Shown here: in pieces, positions 1 through 8,737 of the stretch
Layout of the letters: every line of letters begins with the position of its first letter
Numbering within the stretch: position 1 is the first letter of the stretch
Origin: JBDUCV01 sp040003255
Lineage (GTDB): Bacteria; Actinomycetota; Actinomycetes; Mycobacteriales; Jatrophihabitantaceae
Length of the DNA: 10,230 nucleotides
Reading direction: 5' to 3'
Assembly (NCBI GenBank): GCA_040003255.1
Contig: JBDUCV010000076.1
Location: 1-10,230, forward strand
The notes under the pieces: generated by a model
What the model saw: the letters and a program-made list of their open reading frames with translations, nothing else
Told to the model about the DNA's origin: nothing
Databases searched by the model: none
Translations under genes and position numbers: made by a program

Positions 1-439
1 ATTGCAAGGCGTAAGCCCGGATGCGCTGCCGGCCGTCCAGCAGGTCGGCGACGGTGGCCGTGATCGATGGAATGTCACGCGCCATCGCGAGCACGCCCAG
101 GGCGATCGCCACCGCAAACATCCCGCCGCTGAGCGTCCACCGTCGGCCGATGCGGTCAGTGAGGTACCCACCGATGGGCTGCGACAGCAGCGAACCGACA
201 CCCCAGACGGTGACCACCGTGCCCGCTGCCGGAACGCTTAAGTGCCGGGGCCCGGTCAGGTAGAGAATGACGAAGGGCTGGATGAACGTGCCAGCACGAT
301 TGACCAGGGTGCCCAACCACAGCCACCAGAAGGCGGGCGGCAGGTCGCCGACCCGGCGCTGTAAGCGCCCAGGTGCGGCATCGCGCGAGGTGGTCGGGCC
401 TGCTAGTCCCTCAGCCGTCTCTACGTCACCGCAGGTCAT
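1..439 (-). CDS. MFS transporter, N-terminal part (runs off the window)
   Basis: Reading the minus strand from an ATG at 439 gives an open frame to base 1 with no stop. After about 38 polar residues comes a hydrophobic stretch (PPAFWWLWLGTLVNRAG), then IQPFVILYLTG (first transmembrane helix), a second helix around VVTVWGVGSLL, and the classic MFS motif A, GGYLTDRIGRR, between helices 2 and 3. Helix 3 follows (MFAVAIALGVLAMA). The family moves small molecules, often drugs, across the inner membrane using the proton gradient; the substrate cannot be told. Something is odd after helix 3: ARDIPS runs directly into TATVADLLDGRQRIRAYAL, where relatives have about 20 more residues containing helix 4 and a DLYRPA-like motif (see findings). 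Two leucines are coded by TTA (362-364 and 239-241), rare in such GC-rich DNA. The start is only weakly supported, since no good ribosome binding site precedes it. The gene is divergent from the ABC-F gene. Confidence 0.8.
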   Translation of the reverse strand, partial: MTCGDVETAEGLAGPTTSRDAAPGRLQRRVGDLPPAFWWLWLGTLVNRAGTFIQPFVILYLTGPRHLSVPAAGTVVTVWGVGSLLSQPIGGYLTDRIGRRWTLSGGMFAVAIALGVLAMARDIPSITATVADLLDGRQRIRAYALQ

Positions 440-507
440 CCGGCCAGCGAACCATGACGGTCTGACCGCGGGGCGGATCGCTCTTACGCGGGGGCGATCG
501 GGCCGCG

Positions 508-526
508 GCAGCTATACTCTAGCTGC
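508..526. promoter_or_regulatory. Palindrome over a -10-like hexamer between divergent genes
   Basis: GCAGCTA and TAGCTGC form a perfect 7-bp inverted repeat around a 5-bp centre (TACTC). The plus strand carries TATACT at 513-518, five of six matches to the sigma-70 -10 consensus, embedded in the palindrome. No recognisable -35 is placed 16-18 bp upstream. The site lies 115 bp before the ABC-F start and about 70 bp before the MFS start, so a regulator bound here could act on both genes. Operator function is inferred from symmetry and position only. Confidence 0.4.
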
Positions 527-573
527 GCAACGACTCCCGAGCTGACCGGCCGTTGACCGTTTGTGCGGCGGCC

Positions 574-636
574 GTGAGTCGCCACCAATTCGGCCCATCG
601 ACCCGCCGACCGTTTCTGGGAGCTCGACCAGCATGA
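574..636 (+). other. Possible 20-codon upstream ORF overlapping the ABC-F start
   Basis: A GTG at 574 opens a 20-codon frame (starting MSRHQFGPST) that ends at TGA 634-636. This overlaps the ABC-F ATG at 633-635 as ATGA, the usual 4-nt overlap of translationally coupled genes. The same frame could also start at TTG 553. No strong ribosome binding site precedes either start, so translation is uncertain. Antibiotic-resistance ABC-F genes in other bacteria are often controlled by leader peptides, which is why it is recorded. Confidence 0.2.
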
Positions 637-2255
637 TCACCGCCACCGAGGTGGAGCTGCGCGCGGGGGCGCGGATACTGCTCGAATCGACGACGCTTCG
701 CGTCCAGCCCGGCGATCGCATCGGCCTGGTCGGGCGCAACGGTGCGGGTAAGACCACTAGTCTGCGCGTCCTGGCCGGCGAGCTCCCGCCGCATGGAGGA
801 TCGATCCAGCGCCGAGGTCCGGTGGGTTACTTGCCTCAGGACCCGCGAACCGGCGACTTGCAAGTCACCGCTCGCGACCGGGTTCTCTCCGCACGGGGCC
901 TGGACCAACTCGTCAGCGATATCGCGAAGGCGCAGGTGCAGCTCGCTGAGACGCCTGAGGACCACACGCTGATCGAGCGTTACGGCCGACTTGAGGACCG
1001 GTTTTCCGCCCTCGGCGGCTACGCCGCGGAGAGCGACGCCGCCCGGATCTGCGCCAACCTGGGCCTCCCCGATCGTGCACTCGCCCAGACTCTCGCCACG
1101 CTGTCAGGCGGTCAGCGTCGGCGCGTCGAGCTCGCGCGCATCCTGTTCGGCGACAGCCGCGACGCGGGCGAGCCCACCACTTTGCTGCTGGATGAACCGA
1201 CGAACCACCTTGATGCGGATTCGATTGGGTGGCTGCGTGATTTCCTGCGTCAGCACACCGGTGGTCTGATCGTGATCAGCCATGACGTCGAGCTGCTCGA
1301 CACCGTCGTCAACAAGGTCTGGTACCTCGACGCGAATCGGGCCGCACTCGACGTCTATAACGTCGGCTGGAAGACCTACCTGCAACAACGTGAGACCGAC
1401 GAGCGGCGTCGTCACCGCGAACGGGCCAATGCCGAGCGCAAGATCGAGGCGCTGCGCGGCCAAGCCGACAAGATGCGGGCGAAGGCGACGAAGGCCCGGG
1501 CCGCACACCAGATGGACCGTCGTGCGGCCGCGCTTGCGGCCGGCTTGGCCGAGGTACGGCAGTCCGACAAGATCGCCCGGCTGCGCTTCCCGACCCCTGC
1601 ACCGTCCGGCCGAACTCCGCTGACGGCGGCGGGCCTTTCGAAGTCCTATGGCTCGCTGGAGGTGTTTACCGACGTCGACCTGGCCGTCGACCGCGGCGCG
1701 CGGGTTGTCGTGCTCGGCCTCAACGGCGCCGGCAAGACCACCCTGCTCCGTCTGCTGTCGGGGATCGAGCCGTCCGACACGGGCGAGGTCGTGGCCGGAC
1801 ATGGGCTGCGGCTGGGCTACTACGCGCAGGAACACGAGACTCTTGACCACGACCGGACGATCCTGGAGAACATGCGAAGCTCGGCATCGGCGAATGCAGC
1901 TGACCTGACCGACACCCAGCTCCGCCGAATTCTCGGCGCGTTCCTGTTCTCTGGTGGCGACGTCGATAAGCCGGCCGGTGTGCTCTCGGGCGGCGAGAAG
2001 ACCCGGTTGGCGCTGGCCATGCTGGTGACGAGTGCCGCGAACGTCCTGCTGCTGGACGAGCCGACGAACAACCTTGATCCGGTCAGTCGTGGCCAGGTGC
2101 TTGACGCCCTGCGTACCTATACCGGGGCGATCGTCCTGGTCACGCACGACGAAGGCGCGGTCGACGCGCTGGCGCCGGAAAAAGTGATTCTGCTGCCTGA
2201 CGGTATCGAAGACGCCTGGAGCGAGGAGCTGGCCGATCTGATCGCGCTGGCCTGA
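633..2255 (+). CDS. ABC-F family ATPase (ribosome-associated, Rv1473-like)
   Basis: A 540-residue soluble protein with two ABC ATPase domains and no membrane segments, the hallmark of ABC-F proteins. These bind the ribosomal E site to protect it from antibiotics or adjust translation, rather than transport. Domain 1 has Walker A GRNGAGKTT (34-42), signature LSGGQ (157-161), Walker B LLLDEPTNHLD (184 on) and a switch His in SHD (216-218). A charged Arg/Lys-rich linker (about 250-312) follows, the element that reaches toward the peptidyl-transferase centre. Domain 2 has GLNGAGKTT (362-370), LSGGE (451-455), VLLLDEPTNNLD (471 on) and THD (504-506). All catalytic residues are intact. The ATG at 633 was chosen over the upstream TTG at 561 because homology begins there and GGGAG lies 10 nt upstream. 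Position and size match M. tuberculosis Rv1473, reported as a macrolide-protecting member of the WhiB7 regulon. Whether this one gives resistance or has a housekeeping role cannot be read from sequence. Confidence 0.93.
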   Translation: MITATEVELRAGARILLESTTLRVQPGDRIGLVGRNGAGKTTSLRVLAGELPPHGGSIQRRGPVGYLPQDPRTGDLQVTARDRVLSARGLDQLVSDIAKAQVQLAETPEDHTLIERYGRLEDRFSALGGYAAESDAARICANLGLPDRALAQTLATLSGGQRRRVELARILFGDSRDAGEPTTLLLDEPTNHLDADSIGWLRDFLRQHTGGLIVISHDVELLDTVVNKVWYLDANRAALDVYNVGWKTYLQQRETDERRRHRERANAERKIEALRGQADKMRAKATKARAAHQMDRRAAALAAGLAEVRQSDKIARLRFPTPAPSGRTPLTAAGLSKSYGSLEVFTDVDLAVDRGARVVVLGLNGAGKTTLLRLLSGIEPSDTGEVVAGHGLRLGYYAQEHETLDHDRTILENMRSSASANAADLTDTQLRRILGAFLFSGGDVDKPAGVLSGGEKTRLALAMLVTSAANVLLLDEPTNNLDPVSRGQVLDALRTYTGAIVLVTHDEGAVDALAPEKVILLPDGIEDAWSEELADLIALA

Positions 2256-2274
2256 TTGGCCCGCCCGCCTCGAT

Positions 2275-2302
2275 GATCACCCGAACCGGAACCCCGGTGA
2301 TC
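2275..2302 (+). terminator. Stem-loop 20 bp after the ABC-F stop; weak terminator candidate
   Basis: GATCACC (2275-2281) pairs perfectly with GGTGATC (2296-2302) across a 14-nt loop. It sits between the ABC-F stop and a candidate promoter for the next gene, which is where a terminator is expected. No T-run follows, so Rho-independent termination is doubtful; it could equally be an operator. Confidence 0.25.
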
Positions 2303-2331
2303 TTGCCAGGGCGCTCTCGCGCTGCTATCAC
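2303..2331 (+). promoter_or_regulatory. Sigma-70-type promoter candidate for the small HTH gene
   Basis: TTGCCA (2303-2308, five of six to the -35 consensus) is followed after exactly 17 bp by TATCAC (2326-2331, four of six to the -10). Transcription would start near 2338, giving a leader of about 65 nt before the ATG at 2404. A strong Shine-Dalgarno-like AGGAGGG (2332-2338) abuts the -10 but has no start codon at a useful distance. Confidence 0.45.
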
Positions 2332-2403
2332 AGGAGGGCAGCCGGTCCGCAGGGTGTGCCAGCTGGCATGGTCGCGGGCCGGCCCGTCCGGAAGGACTGA
2401 AAC

Positions 2404-2619
2404 ATGGCGGCGCACAAGAAAGGCGCACGCATCACCGGCATCGAGCGGACGAAGCTGGCCGGCGACCTGCGCAAGCAGTACGACAAGGGCCGGAGCATCC
2501 GCGAGCTGGCTGACAGCAGTGGGCGGTCCTACGGGTTCGTGCACCGGGTGCTGTCGGAATCGGGGGCGAAGCTACGCGGCCGCGGGGGCGCGACCCGCAC
2601 CAAGCGTCCGGCGAGGTAG
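2404..2619 (+). CDS. Small helix-turn-helix protein (Rv1473A-like)
   Basis: A 71-residue basic protein. Residues 31-53 (SIRELADSSGRSYGFVHRVL...) read as a helix-turn-helix: a helix over IRELAD, a turn at SSGRS and a recognition helix over YGFVHRVLSES. The tail KLRGRGGATRTKRPAR is strongly positive and may add nonspecific DNA contact. ATG 2404 has a good ribosome binding site, GGAAGGA (2390-2396), about 7 nt upstream. Small proteins ending in SYGFVHR..L.ESG..LRGRGG.TR are widely conserved in actinobacteria and, as in M. tuberculosis (Rv1473A), lie directly after the ABC-F gene. The target genes are unknown. There is no sensor domain, so it may be a nucleoid-associated or constitutive DNA binder rather than a ligand-controlled regulator. 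The coding call is firm; the role is inferred. Confidence 0.85.
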   Translation: MAAHKKGARITGIERTKLAGDLRKQYDKGRSIRELADSSGRSYGFVHRVLSESGAKLRGRGGATRTKRPAR

Positions 2620-2680
2620 ACCTACCCCTGAGCCGACCACGGTGCCGACGAGCGCCGGGGCCCGTCGTTGCTGTCGACGC

Positions 2681-2695
2681 CACGTCTAGGACGTG
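2681..2695. promoter_or_regulatory. CACGTC-TAG-GACGTG inverted repeat upstream of the ABC exporter
   Basis: A perfect 6-bp inverted repeat with a 3-bp centre; two further pairs form outside a single C/C mismatch. It lies in the 162-bp gap between the HTH gene and the exporter, 86 bp before the exporter start. A 3-nt loop and no T-run make a terminator unlikely, so an operator is the better guess. No clear promoter hexamers were found in this gap. Confidence 0.3.
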
Positions 2696-2781
2696 CGCTC
2701 GTTCCACCCTGGGCGAACGCGACCTGACGAGCGGAACATCGCCTGCCCGCGGACTGTTTGCGATCGGGGAGGTGATGACCG

Positions 2782-4689
2782 ATGTCGATGGACTCGATGA
2801 GCATGCTGCGCTCGATCCACTCGATGGGTCGCAAGGACCCGTCGGTACTCGAGCGTGAACTGCCGCCAGGTACTTGGCGGCGGGTACTCGGCTTCGCCCG
2901 CCCGTATCGCGCCGAGCTGGGCGTATTTCTGCTGGTGGTCGTCTTCGACGCCCTGATCGGAGTGTTGACGCCGGTACTCGCCGGCCGGGTCGTCAACGAG
3001 ATCACCAAGCGCGGCGAGGTCCGGGTCGTGGTCCAGATCGCGTTCGTCATCGCCGGCCTCGCGGTGATCGATGCCGCCCTGTCCTTCGCGCAGCGCTGGT
3101 ATTCGGCCCGTATCGGCGAGGGGCTGATCTTTGACATGCGCACGGCCGTGTTCGACCACGTGCAGCGGATGCCACTCGCGTTCTTCACCCGAACCCAGAC
3201 TGGTGCGTTGGTCAGCAGGCTGAACAACGACGTGCTGGGCGCCCAGCAGGCGTTTACATCGACGCTGTCCGGCCTGGTGTCCAATGTCGTCAGTCTGGTG
3301 CTGACGGCGGCGGTGATGTTCACCCTTTCCTGGCAGATCACCGCCTTGGCGCTGGTGATGCTGCCAGCATTCGTTTTACCCGCGCGGCGGATCGGCGCCC
3401 GGTTGCAGAGCATCACGCGCGAGTCCTACAACCTCAACGCTTCGATGAACTCGACGATGACCGAGCGATTCAACGTCGCCGGTGCACTGCTGGTGAAGCT
3501 GTTCGGCCGTCCCGAGGAAGAGGACGCGTCCTTCGGCGCCCGTGCCGCGCGGGTTCGCGATATCGGCATCACCTCTGCCCTGTACGCCCGCGCGTTCTTC
3601 GTGGCCCTGACGCTCGTCGCTGCACTGGCGCAAGCCCTCGTCTACGGGCTCGGCGGCTACTACGCACTGACCGGCAAGCTCGACACCGGCACGGTCGTGA
3701 CGCTCGCGCTGCTGCTGTCGCGGCTCTACGGTCCGCTCACCGCGCTGTCGAACGCACGCGTGGACATCATGAGTGCGCTCGTCAGTTTCGACCGGGTCTT
3801 CGAGGTGCTCGACCTGCCGCCGATGATCGACGACGCACCCGACGCTGTCGAGTTGCCGAGAGATGCACGCAGCATCGAATTCCGTGACGTGCGGTTTTCC
3901 TATCCCACCGCCTCCGAAGTCTCGCTGGCTTCGCTCGAGGACGTTGCCCGGCTGGACAATACGCCTGCCCAGGAGGTGCTGCGCGGCATCAGCTTCCGGG
4001 CCGAGCCGGGCGAGCTTGTCGCCCTGGTCGGACCGTCCGGCGCCGGCAAGACCACCATCAGCCAACTGGTGCCGCGCATTTACGACGTGCGAGCCGGGCA
4101 GGTGCTCGTTGGCGACCTGGACGTCCGCTGGGTGACCCAGCAGTCGCTGCGCGACAGGATCGGCGTCGTCAGCCAGGACGCGCACATGTTCCACGACACG
4201 ATTCGCGGCAATCTCGTCTATGCCAAACCCGACGCGACCGAGGAGGAGCTGTGGCGCGTTGTCGAAGCCGCCCAAATCGGCGACCTGGTGGCATCGCTGC
4301 CGGACGGCCTCGACACCGTGGTGGGTGACCGTGGCTACCGGCTTTCCGGCGGAGAGAAGCAGCGGCTGGCGATCGCGCGGCTGCTGCTGAAGGGGCCCGC
4401 GATCGTGATCCTGGACGAGGCTACGGCGCATCTCGACAGCGAGAGCGAGGCGGCGGTGCAGGAAGCGCTGTCCCGTGCGCTGTCTGGCAGGACCTCGCTG
4501 GTCATCGCCCACCGGCTCTCCACCGTGCTCGGCGCCGACAAGATACTCGTCGTCGACGGCGGACGGATCGTGGAGGTCGGTACGCACGCGGACCTGCTGA
4601 CCCGCGAGGGCCTATACGCCGACCTGTACCGGACGCAGTTCGAGAAGCAGGCGAGCAGCGGACCCGAGGCCACGCTGCCCGCGAGCTGA
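2782..4689 (+). CDS. ABC exporter, fused membrane and ATPase domains (half-transporter)
   Basis: A 635-residue type I ABC exporter subunit expected to work as a dimer in the inner membrane. Residues about 35-335 form the six-helix membrane domain (for example ELGVFLLVVVFDALIG, VVVQIAFVIAGLAVIDAAL, NVVSLVLTAAVMF). The ATPase domain carries the A-loop Tyr in FSYP (372-375), Walker A GPSGAGKTT (417-425), Q-loop VVSQD (462-466), signature LSGGE (521-525), Walker B IVILDEATAHLD (541-552) and the H-loop His577 in IAHRLS. All are intact. About 20 extra residues (378-397, containing SLASLEDVARLD) lie between the A-loop and Walker A; I recall this as common in actinobacterial members. ATG 2782 is preceded by GGGGAGG (2766-2772) at 9 nt. 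Met-rich residues 1-15 offer alternative starts at 2788 and later. Substrate unknown; drug or lipid export is the usual family role. In the mycobacterial version of this locus a TetR gene sits here instead. Confidence 0.92.
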   Translation: MSMDSMSMLRSIHSMGRKDPSVLERELPPGTWRRVLGFARPYRAELGVFLLVVVFDALIGVLTPVLAGRVVNEITKRGEVRVVVQIAFVIAGLAVIDAALSFAQRWYSARIGEGLIFDMRTAVFDHVQRMPLAFFTRTQTGALVSRLNNDVLGAQQAFTSTLSGLVSNVVSLVLTAAVMFTLSWQITALALVMLPAFVLPARRIGARLQSITRESYNLNASMNSTMTERFNVAGALLVKLFGRPEEEDASFGARAARVRDIGITSALYARAFFVALTLVAALAQALVYGLGGYYALTGKLDTGTVVTLALLLSRLYGPLTALSNARVDIMSALVSFDRVFEVLDLPPMIDDAPDAVELPRDARSIEFRDVRFSYPTASEVSLASLEDVARLDNTPAQEVLRGISFRAEPGELVALVGPSGAGKTTISQLVPRIYDVRAGQVLVGDLDVRWVTQQSLRDRIGVVSQDAHMFHDTIRGNLVYAKPDATEEELWRVVEAAQIGDLVASLPDGLDTVVGDRGYRLSGGEKQRLAIARLLLKGPAIVILDEATAHLDSESEAAVQEALSRALSGRTSLVIAHRLSTVLGADKILVVDGGRIVEVGTHADLLTREGLYADLYRTQFEKQASSGPEATLPAS

Positions 4690-4711
4690 TCGCCGCTGCA
4701 AGCCAGCCGCG

Positions 4712-7492
<2,781 letters not shown>

Positions 7493-7515
7493 CAGAGGCT
7501 CCTTGCTCGGAATTG

Positions 7516-7529
7516 TCTTGACGTCAAGA
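7516..7529. promoter_or_regulatory. Perfect 14-bp palindrome upstream of acn (operator candidate)
   Basis: TCTTGACGTCAAGA is its own reverse complement and lies 24 bp before the acn GTG, next to the GACAAT -10 candidate, where a bound protein would block or guide RNA polymerase. Twenty-five bp away, centre to centre, is a second perfect palindrome, TGACGCGTCA (7543-7552), sharing the TGACG...CGTCA half-sites. The pair lies in the 151-bp gap shared with the divergent PAP2 gene. The binding protein is unknown: the site does not resemble the AcnR site I recall from Corynebacterium. Confidence 0.5.
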
Positions 7530-7631
7530 TATCACCAGTCGATGACGCGTCAGGAGACCTCGCGCCGGAAGCCTATCGTCGCGGATCGAGCCTCCTTGGG
7601 CCGTGCGGCCGGATGCCTCGCCCATTGTTCG

Positions 7632-7643
7632 TAGGCTGGTTGG
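7632..7643 (+). promoter_or_regulatory. -10 element for a leaderless PAP2 transcript
   Basis: TAGGCT (7632-7637, TAnnnT form) is followed by 6 nt and then the GTG start at 7644. This is the spacing expected when transcription begins at the start codon, a common arrangement in actinobacteria. It would explain why no Shine-Dalgarno sequence precedes that start. No -35 match is visible. Confidence 0.45.
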
Positions 7644-8606
7644 GTGCAGCCCGACTCGGCGACGGCGGCCGAGCCCACGAACGTGACCGGCTCGGACGAG
7701 CAACGGTGGCGCCGCATCCGCAGGCGCGCACTGTTCGGCTACCTACTGCTACTAGTCGTCTTCGTCGCGACGGTGGGTGTTCCCACCGACCGGGGCAGTT
7801 TGCTGATCATCATCCTGGCCGGCCTCGGCATCACCTGCCTGGGGCGCGGATGGCGGGCATTTCGCGGCGTATTGGTCGACTGGCTACCGTTCACCGCGGT
7901 GCTCGTCGTCTACGACGTGTCTCGTGGTCTGGCCGACTGGGTGGGTCTGCCACTGCACATGGCCGACATCGCTGATGCTGACCGGTGGCTGTTCGGCGGT
8001 GCCGTGCCGACCGTCTGGCTGCAGGACCGGTTCCTCGACCCGGGTTCGCCGCACTGGTACGACGCGGTGGCCACGCTGATCTACATCACCCACTTCCTCG
8101 CCACCCCGATCGTGGCCGCCCTGCTTTGGCTGCGTAACCGAAACCTCTGGCTCGCGTTCATCGCGCGAGTCGTCGCGTTGTCTGTCGCCGGGCTGGTCAC
8201 CTACGTGCTGTTCCCGGCCGCGCCGCCCTGGTATGCGGCTCGGGAAGGGGTGATCGAGCCAGTCATCCGCGCGCCGGGCCGCGGGTGGCTGTGGCTGCAC
8301 GTGAACAAGGCCGGCAACCTGCTCAGCGAAGGCCAGCTTGGCGCGAATCCGGTCGCCGCGATGCCATCGCTGCACACCGCGTTCGCAACCTTGATCGCGA
8401 TCTTCGTCGCGACCCGCCTTCGATCTCGGTGGCGCTGGATCGTCGCCGTGTACCCGGTCGCAATGGGGCTGTCGCTCGTCTATCTCGGCGAACACTACGT
8501 GGTCGATCTAGTCGCCGGTGTGGCCTACGCGATCGCTGTCCACTTGATCGTTTCCGGGTGGGAAGGCCGGCGGCCAGGCTGCGCCGCTCGGGCGTCGGAG
8601 CCGTGA
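7644..8606 (+). CDS. PAP2-superfamily integral membrane phosphatase/transferase (Aur1/Ipt1-like)
   Basis: A 320-residue membrane protein with about six hydrophobic segments (around 30-47, 52-66, 78-92, 143-162, 170-190 and 245-300). The PAP2 catalytic motifs are in the C-terminal half: PSLHTAFATL (241-250, His244) and GEHYVVDLVAG (282-292, His284 nucleophile, Asp288). PAAPPWYA (191-198) precedes them, as in the inositolphosphotransferase-like (Aur1/Ipt1) branch rather than the short PAP2 phosphatases. The family removes or transfers phosphate-linked groups on lipids at the membrane surface, such as phosphatidate, prenyl diphosphates or phosphoinositides; the substrate here is unknown. The conserved block VYDVSRGLADWVGLPLHM (89-106) before the catalytic half is a useful search handle. 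The GTG start is preceded by a -10-like TAGGCT rather than a ribosome binding site, suggesting a leaderless mRNA. The gene is divergent from acn and followed after 131 bp by the cell-wall hydrolase gene, so an envelope role fits the context. Confidence 0.88.
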   Translation: MQPDSATAAEPTNVTGSDEQRWRRIRRRALFGYLLLLVVFVATVGVPTDRGSLLIIILAGLGITCLGRGWRAFRGVLVDWLPFTAVLVVYDVSRGLADWVGLPLHMADIADADRWLFGGAVPTVWLQDRFLDPGSPHWYDAVATLIYITHFLATPIVAALLWLRNRNLWLAFIARVVALSVAGLVTYVLFPAAPPWYAAREGVIEPVIRAPGRGWLWLHVNKAGNLLSEGQLGANPVAAMPSLHTAFATLIAIFVATRLRSRWRWIVAVYPVAMGLSLVYLGEHYVVDLVAGVAYAIAVHLIVSGWEGRRPGCAARASEP

Positions 8607-8638
8607 CATTTGTAGCCCAGATGCCGCATATCTAACCC

Positions 8639-8664
8639 CAGTGCTCCTGGTTCTGGAGGGACTG
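8639..8664 (+). other. Imperfect stem-loop between the PAP2 and hydrolase genes
   Basis: CAGT-g-CTCC pairs with GGAG-gg-ACTG around a 7-nt loop: eight base pairs with a 1x2 internal bulge. It begins 33 bp after the PAP2 stop and ends over the -35 position of the next promoter candidate. There is no T-run. It could be a weak terminator or a regulator site. Confidence 0.25.
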
Positions 8665-8686
8665 CTGGCACAGTTGGTGTTCTAAT
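8658..8686 (+). promoter_or_regulatory. Promoter candidate for the NlpC/P60 gene
   Basis: TCTAAT (8681-8686, five of six to the -10 consensus) lies 17 bp after a poor -35 match, GGGACT (8658-8663). Transcription would start near 8693, leaving about 45 nt of leader with GAGGGGGA (8725-8732) as ribosome binding site. That leader is too short for a large riboswitch. Confidence 0.4.
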
Positions 8687-8737
8687 GGCATTCTGAGTCC
8701 GATGTGACCACGAGCGCGCCGACTGAGGGGGAATGCC

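Noticed and set aside
561..632. N-terminal extension of the ABC-F protein from TTG 561
   Set aside because: The extra 24 residues do not resemble ABC-F sequence, and ATG 633 has a ribosome binding site and matches the family's start.
1104..2147. A 347-codon open frame antisense to the ABC-F gene
   Set aside because: It lies wholly within the ABC-F gene, whose motifs are complete. Its product is Arg/Gln/Val-rich without recognisable domains, as expected of antisense frames in GC-rich coding DNA.
3376..4587. A 403-codon open frame antisense to the ABC exporter
   Set aside because: Same reason: it mirrors an intact exporter gene, has no recognisable motif and has the composition of a shadow frame.
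7599..7610. GGCCG-TG-CGGCC inverted repeat upstream of the PAP2 gene
   Set aside because: Very short all-GC arms of this kind are frequent by chance in such DNA, and it lines up with no promoter element.
8607..8737. ydaO-type (cyclic di-AMP) riboswitch before the NlpC/P60 gene, as found in some actinobacteria
   Set aside because: The conserved GGGGGACCCA-like and GAACCCGCC-like elements are absent, and the likely leader of about 45 nt is too short.
8607..8737. MtrA-type GTCACA direct repeats that could control a ripA-like gene
   Set aside because: No tandem GTCACA-like sites were seen in the gap; only a short TGGCA direct repeat (8666-8670 and 8686-8690) that matches no known site.
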